Origin: Emticicia sp031378345
GTDB taxonomy: Bacteria > Bacteroidota > Bacteroidia > Cytophagales > Spirosomataceae
DNA length: 64,000 nucleotides
Direction: 5' to 3'
Assembly: GCA_031378345.1 (NCBI GenBank)
Contig: JANNDY010000106.1
Coordinates: 97,039-161,038 of the forward strand
A program made the position numbers and the translations under genes. The notes beneath the pieces are model-generated. The model was not told the DNA's origin. It was given only the letters and a program-made list of their open reading frames with translations, and made no database searches. Position 1 is the stretch's first letter. Each line of letters starts with the position of its first letter. Shown piece by piece: positions 8,523 to 17,765 of this stretch.

Positions 8523-9265
8523 GGTAATTGTTTCAGGCGTTCTTTGAGAAAATAAATAGCTACGCCAGCAAAAGCTATTGTTTGTTTTTCGTAATTACCA
8601 AGTATTTTTTTTAGAGTTGATACATCCGAAATAGAATCTATGAAAGGTTTAAATTTAGTTTCTGTTTTGATAAATTTTTCTCTTTCGTTCACAAGGCTTG
8701 GACAGTTCAAATTTAATCCATCAATTGTGCTTAGTAGCTCTTTTTCTTGAGAAGTTAAAGAAGAATAATTCCTGTAAAATTTATCAATGGTCTTAAAGCC
8801 GGCCTTATTCGGTAAAATAAATCCACCTTCTGTATATTGAATTAAGTCTTCACATTTTATAACTTTACCTGTATATTGATTATGATGTGAATACCCTATA
8901 AATTTACTAATTAAGTTGTTGCCTTTTATAATATCACAATGATAATTTGTTTTTGATTTTCCTTTTGAATGAAGGCATGCAAGATATAAATTGAAATAAT
9001 CTACCTCATTTTCAGAAAATATACTCTGTGGAAGAAAATGTTCAATAGTACTATTATTAAGGGCAATTTTTTGCATACAATAACAACATAACCCTCTTTG
9101 TTCTTTATATAGTTGTTCACGAAGAGATTTATATGATTTGTCAGATTGTAATGTCAGATAAGAAGGATATTTATCGACATTGCCTTCTGCTTGAAATTTT
9201 GCTCTTTCAGCAATAACAAAGTCAATAAGTTCTTGGCTTGGTTGTGTTTTTTGAATAAAAAGCAT
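8519..9265 (-). CDS. HNH endonuclease, TIGR02646/PtuB-like
   Basis: The ATG at 9265 lies 4 nt after the ATPase stop; the longer frame needs a TTG inside the ATPase gene. The 248-residue protein has GLCCYCMQKI (residues 58-67), then TIEHFLPQS (73-81), then a second Cys/His group (ACLHSKGK, NYHCDIIKGN near 96-116). This is the zinc-stabilised HNH layout of the TIGR02646 family, to which Septu PtuB and retron-associated nucleases belong. Beside an SMC-like ATPase it most likely is the DNA- or RNA-cutting effector. No other nuclease is recognisable in the operon, so it may take the cutting role that HsdR has in classical type I systems. Confidence 0.82.
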   Translation of the reverse strand: MLFIQKTQPSQELIDFVIAERAKFQAEGNVDKYPSYLTLQSDKSYKSLREQLYKEQRGLCCYCMQKIALNNSTIEHFLPQSIFSENEVDYFNLYLACLHSKGKSKTNYHCDIIKGNNLISKFIGYSHHNQYTGKVIKCEDLIQYTEGGFILPNKAGFKTIDKFYRNYSSLTSQEKELLSTIDGLNLNCPSLVNEREKFIKTETKFKPFIDSISDVSTLKKILGNYEKQTIAFAGVAIYFLKERLKQLP

Positions 9266-9269
9266 AGTC

Positions 9270-10616
9270 TTATAAATATAATGCTCTGAGCATATCAGCT
9301 TTGGCAAAGTTTGGATGATTTAGGTCGTAAGTATTTTCTAATTCTGTTCTAATTCCCTTTGCCTCATCAGTTTCTCCTCTACCACTTTCAATGAGAATTA
9401 TGTATTTTTCAAAATCAATATCTACTTGCTTCAGACGTTTACTTGTATCCATTGCATCAATCAAAACTGTATCAACATCTTTGCCATAGAGGTAATTTAA
9501 TTCCATAATCTTACCACCTTCCATCACAAAAGCATTATCTCTAACCGTACTTAAAACCAAAGGTGAGTGAGTTACAAAAACAGCTTGTGAAGAAGAGCCA
9601 TTAGTAAGTGTTTTTTGTAATTCAGGCACGAATTCCCATTGCCAACTTGGGTGAGCAAAGGCATCTGGTTCATCAAGTAAAAATAACGTTTTTATATCTA
9701 AAAATAACTCAACAGCACCTTGTATGCCCATTTTCTGCTTTTCTCCTTCACTTAATAGTTCAAAGATTAATACGTCTTCAATACCTTTTTTCTTGAACCT
9801 AACATCAATATCTTGAATATAACCACTGGCATACGATAATGAAAATAAGTCGAAAAGTTTAAGTTCTTTATTATCAATGATTTCTAATTTCATCAACTCT
9901 TCTAAACCAATATTATTTAAAGTAATATGATATTCTTCTTTTGAGTCAACATTCCCGTTGTTATTTTGAACTAACCTATTGAAAAATGTAGTTAAATTTA
10001 ACGAGGCAGACCAATAGTTTTCTTTTTTTGGGTCTCCAAGTAAAGTATAATCTGGTTTTTGAATTTTAAGTGTAAGTATAACAAACTCATTGATATTGAA
10101 TTTTTCTAAAAATGCACGTTTGGAAGTATCTTTAGAGGCAAGCAATGCCAATAAAGCAAATTTATAGTGTATCGTTTCCGAGTGTATTATGTTGAAAGGA
10201 CGATTTGGATTCTTTTTGTCTTTCACATAGTCTTTAATTATACCCAACATTCTTTCTGAAATCCCAGCGTAGTAAGATACGATTTTATTGGGTAAGGCAT
10301 CTAAGGGGTCTATGGTTTTATCATTCTTGATACAAACAAAGCTATTTTTTTCGTACGTGATGGATATTTGTTCCAAATCAAAAGTATCCTTACTGCCAAA
10401 TTGATAATTGATTTCAAACTCAAATGGGAAACCCTCAAATTTATTTTCAATGTCTCTCTGTGCTTCGATGAATATCATCAAAATAGCTTCTAATAAATTA
10501 GATTTCCCACTGGCGTTTTTACCTACAATTACCGCCACAGGATATTCTGGGTTGAGTTCCCAAGTGAAATCTTGTAGGTTTTTAAAGGATTTTATGTAGA
10601 GTTTAGTAATTCTCAT
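9270..10616 (-). CDS. AAA/ABC-type ATPase, PtuA-like
   Basis: The chosen ATG at 10616 follows the HsdS stop by one base. The upstream TTG at 10625 is less likely. In the 448-residue protein, Walker A is GKNASGKSN (about 32-40), the ABC signature is LLSEGEKQ (about 288-295), Walker B is LFLLDEPDAFAHP (about 311-323) and the H-loop is VTHSP (about 348). This is the SMC/Rad50-like head seen in PtuA, OLD and related defence ATPases, without a visible Toprim domain. Paired with a TIGR02646 HNH protein it matches the two-gene Septu arrangement, here embedded behind HsdM and HsdS. It probably senses DNA or nucleotides and controls the nuclease. Confidence 0.85.
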   Translation of the reverse strand: MRITKLYIKSFKNLQDFTWELNPEYPVAVIVGKNASGKSNLLEAILMIFIEAQRDIENKFEGFPFEFEINYQFGSKDTFDLEQISITYEKNSFVCIKNDKTIDPLDALPNKIVSYYAGISERMLGIIKDYVKDKKNPNRPFNIIHSETIHYKFALLALLASKDTSKRAFLEKFNINEFVILTLKIQKPDYTLLGDPKKENYWSASLNLTTFFNRLVQNNNGNVDSKEEYHITLNNIGLEELMKLEIIDNKELKLFDLFSLSYASGYIQDIDVRFKKKGIEDVLIFELLSEGEKQKMGIQGAVELFLDIKTLFLLDEPDAFAHPSWQWEFVPELQKTLTNGSSSQAVFVTHSPLVLSTVRDNAFVMEGGKIMELNYLYGKDVDTVLIDAMDTSKRLKQVDIDFEKYIILIESGRGETDEAKGIRTELENTYDLNHPNFAKADMLRALYL

Positions 10617-10617
10617 A

Positions 10618-11976
10618 TTATGCAAATATTTCGTTCTCGAATGCTTCTTTTGCTTGTTTTCTCAATTTCTCTGCTTTTTGTCTCAAGGAATTTGTTTTTT
10701 CTTTTTCGGCTGTTATATGGTTTGCTATTCTGTCTTGAATTTCTTTTGGTGGTAATGGAATTTGCAAATCTCTCAATTGTTTAGATGTAATTGCAGGATA
10801 TATAGCTCCTGCCATAAAGAATGAAATTTGTTTAACTCCTACTTCTGATTTTAAAAATTCTAATAAAAAAACTAAATTATAACTATTAAATGGACTAATT
10901 ATCTGAAATCCAGATGAACACACATAGTCATTATATTTATTACTGACTAATGCGAATTTTCTTAGATTGGGTCGTGTTAGACCAATAATTAAATCGTTTT
11001 CTTTTATAATTTGTGTTGCCCTACTTGGTGCTTTCTCTGTTTCTATTTCTGAATAATCCGTAATACCTAAGGTAGAATCAACAGAACCTATTTCAACATA
11101 GCGAAATGTGCTATTTCTATGCTTTTTATTTGTCCATGGACGGTTTTGGAACTTATAAATTTGACCTAATTTTGAAATAGGGTATTTAGTTTCTCTTAAA
11201 ACTGTAAAAATATCTTGTTCTTCATCAATAACATATCCGTAATCCCATCGACTCAAATTCTTGAACCTTACAAACTGCAAGCCTTCTTTTTTTTCTAATG
11301 TTTTGGACTTTTCAATACCTAATTCTGAAAACAGATAGTTTTCTATATTTTTTTCTAACTCATTAGCTTCATTTTCGGCTTCTTGAGCAGTGGTAATATT
11401 ATACTTATGCTGCTCAACTATTCGTGCCTGAATATATAGGTCAGGCAATGGCACTTTAAATGACAAGAAACTACTTTCATCTATACGTTGACGACCTGTT
11501 GAGCCGCTACTTAGGCTTTGGCAAAAATCATAAAAAGGCTTACTGGAAGTAATTAACACTAAAAATTCAGGAATAACCAACGATGTATCAACATCATAAA
11601 TCGGGAATTCGTTAGAAACAATGGCATTGTCCACTTCTTTATTTGCTAAACCAAAAGCCCCATTTCTTGCATCAATTCGGGAGTATAAAAATTGCCCTTC
11701 TTTTAGTACAAACTGTCTTTTGGTTTTAATTTCCTTACCCAGTACTTCGTCACGCAATTTTACACCACTACCGTAGAGTTTCACTGTTACTCTTTTGTAG
11801 GTATAATCATCATTGATGATTATTGTATTTTTACTTTTCCGTAGTAAATTCCCAATTTTAACAAGATTGTATCTACTGGAAAAAATTGTCTCTGTTGGTA
11901 TGGCATTTAAAACACTCCAACTATATAGATTCTTAAATCTACTTGTTTTTAAAATTCTATAGTTCATTGAAGTCAT
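10618..11976 (-). CDS. hsdS: Type I restriction-modification specificity subunit HsdS
   Basis: The protein has 452 residues in two similar halves. Each is a target-recognition domain ending in a family-typical motif (FKVPLPDLYIQARIVEQ near residues 170-190; LQIPLPPKEIQDRIANH near 405-425) followed by a long helix (EAENEANELEKNIENYLF and the C-terminal Lys/Glu-rich helix). The two domains would read a bipartite DNA target and position the HsdM subunits. The start overlaps the end of hsdM by ATGA. No HsdR gene follows; the next gene is the PtuA-like ATPase. Two full target domains suggest the subunit is intact. Confidence 0.93.
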   Translation of the reverse strand: MTSMNYRILKTSRFKNLYSWSVLNAIPTETIFSSRYNLVKIGNLLRKSKNTIIINDDYTYKRVTVKLYGSGVKLRDEVLGKEIKTKRQFVLKEGQFLYSRIDARNGAFGLANKEVDNAIVSNEFPIYDVDTSLVIPEFLVLITSSKPFYDFCQSLSSGSTGRQRIDESSFLSFKVPLPDLYIQARIVEQHKYNITTAQEAENEANELEKNIENYLFSELGIEKSKTLEKKEGLQFVRFKNLSRWDYGYVIDEEQDIFTVLRETKYPISKLGQIYKFQNRPWTNKKHRNSTFRYVEIGSVDSTLGITDYSEIETEKAPSRATQIIKENDLIIGLTRPNLRKFALVSNKYNDYVCSSGFQIISPFNSYNLVFLLEFLKSEVGVKQISFFMAGAIYPAITSKQLRDLQIPLPPKEIQDRIANHITAEKEKTNSLRQKAEKLRKQAKEAFENEIFA

Positions 11977-14093
11977 AAATCATTCAAAAATGGGGGTTCT
12001 CTCAACAATGTCCCGTTTGTATCAATTTGATAATCATATTTGGTTTCTTTAGAAGTCCATAAATGATTTTGGACTCTGTAATGTGCAAATTCTTGACTCA
12101 ATGAATCTAATTCGTTGGTATCTTTACTTTGTCCTGTGCTACTGATACCTGCACTTTTTACTTCGGCAATAGGTACTTCATAATCAAAACGCTCTTTTAC
12201 TTGTTCAAAAATTTCACGTTCGAGTTGTTCTTTTTCTTTCTTATGTACTTTATCTAATTTGACATTGTGTTTGAATTCTACTTCTTCTATCACTTGGTGT
12301 TTAATATTATTAAACTTTATCTCATCTTCTTCCGTAAACTTTTTCAGAAAAACTAAGCTCGATTTGACGCTTGCACCTGCCGAAACAAAAACTTCTTGCG
12401 GAATCGAAACAATCAATAATATTTTTGCTCTTCCTACAAGATACTCTCTTACTTTTTCAAGTTCCGCTCCATTCAGAAATCCTTCGGGTAATACTGCACC
12501 CATTCGTCCACCTTTTTGAAGTAAATTTAGACAACGCTCCATAAAAGCAACTTCTGTAAGGCTCGAATACTTAGTTGTTTCATAAAAATCTAAAATAGAA
12601 ACCTCTCCGTTATTGTTTTTGCTTTTAATTTGGTGATACTTTTCTAAATCTGCTTGGTGAGAGTTGGTATAAGGCGTTTTATATTTTTCCTCATAGACTG
12701 CTTCGGGCTGTAACTCTTCTTCTTTTACAATCATTGAGCGGTATAGTCTCGAACCAAAAGGGGGATTTGTCAGAATTACATCAAATCTATTTTTATAGAT
12801 TCCGTTTATATCCAGTAAGCCATCGTGATGATGAACACCGCTATGTCCATCACCCTGCATAAACATATTCATTTTTGCCGTCCGAGCTGAGCGAGGTTCG
12901 GCATCCGTGCCATAAATACAATTATCAGATAAGAAATTTAGCCTTTTTTTTGCTTTAGTTGTATCAATTTCTTCTTCTAACTTACTAAAAATAGATATAA
13001 TTTTTCTAATAATTTCTTGCTTCTCAGAATCGTCGAGGTCATAAAAGTTTGAAACAAATAATTTATCTCTAAACTTAACTTTTTGTCCTCGGATATTATC
13101 CGTAATTTCTAATTTGATTTTTTTGAAAGATTCAATCAAAAAGCCTCCGCTACCACAGCAAGGGTCGCAAATCAGCTCATTTTCTTTAGGGTCAAGTACA
13201 GAGACCATAAACTCAACCAAAGTTCTGGGTGTAAAAAACTGCCCCAAATCTCCTCGGAAAGTTTTCCCTAAAAACTCCTCAAAAGCAACACCTTTGATGT
13301 CTTCGGGTACTTCTGATAAATTGTAATTTTTTAATTTATCAAGAATTTGTTCAAAACTAATATCTTTAACCCTTAATGTGTCATTAGTCTCAAAAATCCT
13401 GTCAACTTCACGTTCTTTTTTTATCTGATTGAATAATTCAATATGCGTTAATTTCGAGGCTTTAAAGTCTTCTTTTGTGTAAGGTATGCCACTTTCACGC
13501 TCTTTTGTAATTTTTATAAATAGAATTTTAGCGATTTCATCAAATGCCATTTCTGGCGAAAACTTATCGTTATTCCTAATTATATCATGGCATGAGAAAA
13601 AGATATTTTTGAATTCTTCTTTAGAAAAATTTTTTTCTGGCTTAGGAAAATTACTTTTTTCAATATCGTTATAGTTGGGAATATCAGAAATCTCAATTAA
13701 TTGAACATCTGTATCGCTCAAGCGAATTAGTTCAAATGTTCTGAAAAGAATTTCAGCTTTCTTTGAATAATAAGCAAGTGCAAAGAATTTAGCACCAATC
13801 AAAATAGAATAGTTCTCCGTGAGAATAAAATCGTTCTTTTTGGGTTCTTGCTCTCCCAAGCAATTGATAACTATTGTAATCTTATTTTTATATTCAATTT
13901 CTATAGTATTTAAAGAAGAGAATGGAGAAAAGTGGGTTAGTTTATTTTGTTCCATTTCATCTGCAAAATAGCCACACTTTTGGATAATTTCAAAAACGGT
14001 TTTTTGCCTAAATTCTTTCATTGAATTCGTTTCTATCCAAGCATTTTTTATTGGAACAATTTCTTTATTGTTATTTCTATATTTTATTTCCAT
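11973..14093 (-). CDS. hsdM: Type I N6-adenine DNA methyltransferase HsdM with extra N-terminal domain
   Basis: The ATG at 14093 is preferred because the TTG at 14129 lies inside a TATTTTTG promoter box. The protein has 706 residues. QFFTPRT (about 285) and the SAM-binding motif CDPCCGSGGF (about 309) are followed by GTDAEPRSARTAKMNM and the catalytic NPPF (about 443), an N6-adenine methylase of the gamma type. Before the methylase there are about 170 extra residues (REL-like helix EFRQKTVFEIIQ, then strands IEIEYKNKITIVINC). These are reminiscent of the HsdR N-terminal PD-(D/E)XK fold but lack the expected acidic and Lys residues. It heads a five-gene operon and would methylate self DNA with HsdS. 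Confidence 0.9.
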   Translation of the reverse strand: MEIKYRNNNKEIVPIKNAWIETNSMKEFRQKTVFEIIQKCGYFADEMEQNKLTHFSPFSSLNTIEIEYKNKITIVINCLGEQEPKKNDFILTENYSILIGAKFFALAYYSKKAEILFRTFELIRLSDTDVQLIEISDIPNYNDIEKSNFPKPEKNFSKEEFKNIFFSCHDIIRNNDKFSPEMAFDEIAKILFIKITKERESGIPYTKEDFKASKLTHIELFNQIKKEREVDRIFETNDTLRVKDISFEQILDKLKNYNLSEVPEDIKGVAFEEFLGKTFRGDLGQFFTPRTLVEFMVSVLDPKENELICDPCCGSGGFLIESFKKIKLEITDNIRGQKVKFRDKLFVSNFYDLDDSEKQEIIRKIISIFSKLEEEIDTTKAKKRLNFLSDNCIYGTDAEPRSARTAKMNMFMQGDGHSGVHHHDGLLDINGIYKNRFDVILTNPPFGSRLYRSMIVKEEELQPEAVYEEKYKTPYTNSHQADLEKYHQIKSKNNNGEVSILDFYETTKYSSLTEVAFMERCLNLLQKGGRMGAVLPEGFLNGAELEKVREYLVGRAKILLIVSIPQEVFVSAGASVKSSLVFLKKFTEEDEIKFNNIKHQVIEEVEFKHNVKLDKVHKKEKEQLEREIFEQVKERFDYEVPIAEVKSAGISSTGQSKDTNELDSLSQEFAHYRVQNHLWTSKETKYDYQIDTNGTLLREPPFLNDL

Positions 14094-14126
14094 GTAATCG
14101 GGGAACACCTTGCCTGTTAAATTTAG

Positions 14127-14134
14127 CAAAAATA
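14127..14134 (-). promoter_or_regulatory. Promoter -7 box TATTTTTG for the hsdM operon
   Basis: Read on the minus strand, TATTTTTG fits the Bacteroidota -7 consensus TAnnTTTG and lies 34 bp before the chosen hsdM ATG. Just upstream, 14138-14162 carries two AAAAAGTAT repeats and the palindrome AGTATATACT, a possible regulator site. Confidence 0.5.
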
Positions 14135-14277
14135 TACATTAAAAAGTATATACTAAAAAGTATCTATGGTTCAAATCAAAAATAAAGCCATTTACAGCAT
14201 AAATTGAAAAGATAAACTATCAAAAATTTGTGATATATTTCAAAAATGTGCCATAAGTAGGCTTTTCAAGTTTTTTG

Positions 14278-14598
14278 TCAAATCATCAACTTCTCAATAT
14301 TAAGTCCAGCAATTCGCATTGCTTCGTATTCGATTTCGACAATATATTCAGTTTCGTCTTGACTAAAATATTCATTGTCCCAGCCATTGAAATATAGCTG
14401 CACTTGGGTTTGTAAATTACTCGTTTTGGCTGCAAGATGGTTTATCAAAAACTCTGTAAAACGCTCTACTTCCTTGTGCATTCGCTCCACGGTCGAGCTT
14501 GACGACGGCACAAGTTCTCGGTCTTCCCAATCGTCCAAAATAAATCTTTCTTTGAGTTTGTAGGCTTCTAATTGCTCAATGCGTTCCTGATTTGACAT
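14278..14598 (-). CDS. Hypothetical small acidic protein
   Basis: The protein has 106 residues from the ATG at 14598 (MSNQERIEQLEAYK). The longer reading would need a TTG at 14616. It is helical and acidic, with DDWEDREL and DETEYIVEIEYEAMRIA, and has no signal peptide or membrane segment. I do not recognise the family. It lies upstream of hsdM on the same strand, with an AT-rich 180-bp gap and a separate promoter, so it is probably not part of that operon. It diverges from the glycosylhydrolase-like gene. Confidence 0.6.
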   Translation of the reverse strand: MSNQERIEQLEAYKLKERFILDDWEDRELVPSSSSTVERMHKEVERFTEFLINHLAAKTSNLQTQVQLYFNGWDNEYFSQDETEYIVEIEYEAMRIAGLNIEKLMI

Positions 14599-14665
14599 TA
14601 TGTTTTTTTTGTTCAAAATTAATCAAAAATTAGTAATTTTGAACAAAAAAAATTGAACTCAACCT

Positions 14666-16471
14666 ATGAAAATCACTTTTGCAACAATACTATTTTGCCT
14701 TTTTCTATTCATCGCCCAAGCCCAAAACCCAAAACGAGAATTTCGAGGAGCTTGGATTGCCACCGTTGGAAATATTGATTATCCTACAAGCAAAACCCTC
14801 ACTTCGGCACAACAGCAAGCAGAATTTATCAAACTTCTCGACCAACATAAGCAAGCAGGCATCAATGCAGTAATGGTGCAAATTCGTACCAATGGCGATG
14901 CTTTTTACCCTTCTGAGCTTGCTCCATGGTCTGAATTTCTGACAGGCAAACAGGGAAAAACTCCCGAGCCATATTACGATCCAATAGCTTTTATGATAGC
15001 CGAATGTCGTAAACGTGGCATTGAGTTTCATGCTTGGTTTAACCCTTATCGGGCAGTTTCTAATGTCAACACGTCGGTTTTAGATGCTAAACACGTAGCA
15101 GTGAAGCACCCCGAATGGCTTTTAGCGTACGGAAACCTACGAGTGCTTGACCCTGGAAATCCCGAAGTTATCAAACACGTAACACAAGTAGTAATGGAAG
15201 TTGCCAATAAATATGATATTGATGGTGTGCATTTCGATGATTATTTTTATCCTTACCCAACAACAGGTTTGACACTCAACGATTCGGTAACTTATGCCAA
15301 AAACCCAAGAGGGATTTTGAAAAAAGTCGACTGGCGAAGAGACAACGTAAATATATTGGTAAAAACAATTTCGGACAGTTTGAAATCGGCGAAACCTTGG
15401 GTAAAATTTGGCATTTCTCCTTTCGGCATTTGGCAAAATAAGTCGTCGGCACAGCCTTTGGGTTCGGCAACTGGGGGTTTAGAAAGTTATAATGATATTT
15501 ATTGTGATTCAAAAATTTGGCTACAAAATGGCTGGGTGGACTATATCGCCCCGCAGATTTATTGGAACATCGGCTTCACAGTTGCCGACTTTGCCATTTT
15601 AGTGCCTTGGTGGGCAAATAATGCCTTTGACCGACATCTTTATATTGGTCATGCTGCCTATCGCATCAATGCAAGTGATAATACGACTTGGCAAAATCCT
15701 ACGCAAATGCCAAATCAGATTCGACTAAATAGTAGTAATGCAAAGGTACAAGGAAGCATTTTTTATAATACAAATACGCTTAATAAAAACCTTTTGGGTT
15801 TTCGAGATTCATTGATTACGAAGTTTTATAAAAGCCCTTCGCTCATGCCCACAATGGCTTGGAAGGATATTATTGCACCTGCAGCACCTCAAAATTTGAC
15901 CACTATTTTGTCAAATAATGGTCTTCAACTCAAATGGAATAAACCAACAGTTGGCACTTCTGAAATCGAAAAAATAAGGGGATATGTCGTCTATCGTTTT
16001 GCCAATAATGATGCCGTAGATATTACCAAATCTGAGGCGATTCGGACAATTATTGCCAAAGATACCACGGCTTTTTTTGATGCAGAAACTACTCCACAAG
16101 CCTTGCGATATACTTATGTCATTACAGCACTCGACCGCTTACATAATGAAAGCATTCCGTCAAATACCTCGTCAGTTGTAGTTATAACAGGCATTGAGGA
16201 AGAAAATCTGCCAACTGAACTTTCGCAAAATGCTCCAAATCCTTTTTCAGAAAACACAAGAATTGATTTTCGTTTGGCAAAATCTGGCTACGTCTCACTC
16301 AAAATTATTGATTTTTGGGGCAGAGAAAATATCACGCTTTTAAATGAATGGAAACCAGCAGGAAGCCATAGCGTTGAGTTTGATAATCAAACTTTAAGCA
16401 CAGGTGTTTACTTGTATATTTTGGAAACTTCGGAAGGTATTTTGAGCAAAAAAATGGTATTGATTCGATGA
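14666..16471 (+). CDS. Glycosylhydrolase-like 10 (GHL10) protein with T9SS sorting tail
   Basis: The protein has 601 residues. A signal peptide (ends near IAQAQ) is followed by a GHL10/DUF187 TIM-barrel domain beginning KREFRGAWIATVGNIDYP and spanning roughly residues 24-400, with the acidic motif DIDGVHFDDYFYP typical of the family. A fibronectin-III-like stretch (APAAPQNLTTILSNNG onward) comes next. The last 85 or so residues (LSQNAPNPFSENTRIDF ... GVYLYILE ... SKKMVLIR) are a type A type IX secretion sorting domain. Family members include peptidoglycan- and polysaccharide-acting enzymes. The protein should be secreted or anchored at the cell surface. The substrate is unknown. Confidence 0.9.
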   Translation: MKITFATILFCLFLFIAQAQNPKREFRGAWIATVGNIDYPTSKTLTSAQQQAEFIKLLDQHKQAGINAVMVQIRTNGDAFYPSELAPWSEFLTGKQGKTPEPYYDPIAFMIAECRKRGIEFHAWFNPYRAVSNVNTSVLDAKHVAVKHPEWLLAYGNLRVLDPGNPEVIKHVTQVVMEVANKYDIDGVHFDDYFYPYPTTGLTLNDSVTYAKNPRGILKKVDWRRDNVNILVKTISDSLKSAKPWVKFGISPFGIWQNKSSAQPLGSATGGLESYNDIYCDSKIWLQNGWVDYIAPQIYWNIGFTVADFAILVPWWANNAFDRHLYIGHAAYRINASDNTTWQNPTQMPNQIRLNSSNAKVQGSIFYNTNTLNKNLLGFRDSLITKFYKSPSLMPTMAWKDIIAPAAPQNLTTILSNNGLQLKWNKPTVGTSEIEKIRGYVVYRFANNDAVDITKSEAIRTIIAKDTTAFFDAETTPQALRYTYVITALDRLHNESIPSNTSSVVVITGIEEENLPTELSQNAPNPFSENTRIDFRLAKSGYVSLKIIDFWGRENITLLNEWKPAGSHSVEFDNQTLSTGVYLYILETSEGILSKKMVLIR

Positions 16472-16509
16472 TTTATTTTCGTAGATACCTTTGCAAAATG
16501 TTTAAATTT

Positions 16510-16971
16510 CTATTTTTTCTCGGTTCTTGATTTTCCTTCGGTGGTCATTGCCATCTTTTGATTTCGAGTCATTGATTTTACAAAAGTAACATTCCTAAAT
16601 CTCAAGGTGCTCCAGTCCTCATCAATGGCTACTGCACGCACAGCTTCAAAGTCATTTTTACCAAGAATATCCCAACCGTAATCTCTGCCAATTTCTACTT
16701 TATATTTTTTTGAAGTGCCTTTTGGATAAGCAAACCAAAGAATTACATCGCCCTTCAATGCTGTGCTTATGCTTGAAAAGTATTGCTCAATTTCTGCTTT
16801 AGTTTTTACAAAAACCAAAACAAACTCAATGTTTTTTGCTTCTTCAATGTTGGTTTTGATGGCCGAAAAGTATTTCATTGCCTCTAATTCAGCATCAAAT
16901 TCTGTTGGATGATTGATAATGAAAATTTCTTTTTGGTCTTTGAAGTTTAGTTTTTTGAAGAGATATGTCAT
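16510..16971 (-). CDS. Conserved hypothetical protein
   Basis: The protein has 153 residues starting MTYLFKKLNFKDQKEIF, with no signal peptide. The second half has GDVILWFAYPKGTSKKYK, RDYGWDILG and AIDEDWSTLRFRN, blocks I recall in small uncharacterised Bacteroidota proteins. No catalytic motif is evident. It forms a minus-strand pair with the DUF4230 gene 47 bp upstream and converges with the GHL10 gene. The C-terminus is basic (GKSRTEKK). Function unknown. Confidence 0.7.
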   Translation of the reverse strand: MTYLFKKLNFKDQKEIFIINHPTEFDAELEAMKYFSAIKTNIEEAKNIEFVLVFVKTKAEIEQYFSSISTALKGDVILWFAYPKGTSKKYKVEIGRDYGWDILGKNDFEAVRAVAIDEDWSTLRFRNVTFVKSMTRNQKMAMTTEGKSRTEKK

Positions 16972-17018
16972 TCAATTTTATGGTTTTATTGCTACAAATG
17001 TATTAAAAAAATCAGGCT

Positions 17019-17660
17019 TCATGACTCCCCTACCTCCAGAAAAGGCGTAAATTCAATCAATTCTTTAGCTTTTGACTCTGGCAATTGCTTAAATTCGACC
17101 TCCCAATTCATCGAAGCTGCCAATTGGTTCATCATTAACCCAACTTGGCGATTAGCAACCTTGGGCAAATCGCTTGTGAGGGCTTTGTCTTGCATCACTT
17201 TTTTTGCTTCGTTCAGAATAAAAGTATAATCGTCGTGGTTAAATTTATTGAGCCAACCATGGTCAATGTCATAAAATTTATAGTCGGTATCTATCGAAAG
17301 TACCTCAGCTTGCGGAAATTCTTCAATAATCAATTTGCGGGAAGCATCGTCTCGCCTGACTTTCATTCGGCCAAAGTCAAAACCTACCGAAACCTTCGCC
17401 CGTGAAATAACCAAGGCTTTTTTATTGACATTGAAAAAGCCCAAAAACTCCTTTTTGCTATTGTGGTCATAGATTTCGGTAAAATATCCTTCGGCTACTA
17501 CTACCTTAAAAACCTTTTCGATACGTTCGAGCAAAAGCGTGGACTCTTGGCGTAATTGATCTTTATTATCACGCAATTTTTTTCCGTACATCCAATTGAA
17601 TATCTGCCAAGAAGCAATACCGCCAATGGCAATAGCTACGAGAAAAATCAAAATTTCCAT
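17019..17660 (-). CDS. DUF4230 domain-containing membrane-anchored protein
   Basis: The protein has 213 residues. One N-terminal transmembrane segment (residues 2-22) is followed by the DUF4230 region (LLLERIEKVFKVVVAEGYFTEIYDH ... SRAKVSVGFDFGRM ... YKFYDIDHGWLN). The single anchor suggests it sits on the periplasmic side of the inner membrane. No biochemical role is established for DUF4230. It is followed on the minus strand by the 153-residue hypothetical gene and diverges from miaA across a gap carrying GAATGAGT words. Confidence 0.82.
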   Translation of the reverse strand: MEILIFLVAIAIGGIASWQIFNWMYGKKLRDNKDQLRQESTLLLERIEKVFKVVVAEGYFTEIYDHNSKKEFLGFFNVNKKALVISRAKVSVGFDFGRMKVRRDDASRKLIIEEFPQAEVLSIDTDYKFYDIDHGWLNKFNHDDYTFILNEAKKVMQDKALTSDLPKVANRQVGLMMNQLAASMNWEVEFKQLPESKAKELIEFTPFLEVGES

Positions 17661-17680
17661 AGAAAAACTAATTATAAATG

Positions 17681-17705
17681 AGTGAATGAGCGAATGAGTG
17701 AATAA
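17681..17705. repeat. GAATGAGT/GAATGAGC tandem words
   Basis: Three successive 8-bp words (AATGAGTG, AATGAGCG, AATGAGTG) occur in the divergent gap between the DUF4230 gene and miaA. This is one arm only of the word-type repeats seen elsewhere in the window (compare 2949-3044). Confidence 0.6.
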
Positions 17706-17765
17706 AAATAGAATAAATTTTGTAAAGAATAACTTAAATTTGACCGATTCATTAAATTTATAAAA

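Noticed and set aside
9270..9307. 38-bp overlap between the ATPase and HNH genes
   Set aside because: It depends on a TTG start at 9307. The ATG at 9265, four bases after the ATPase stop, is far more likely.
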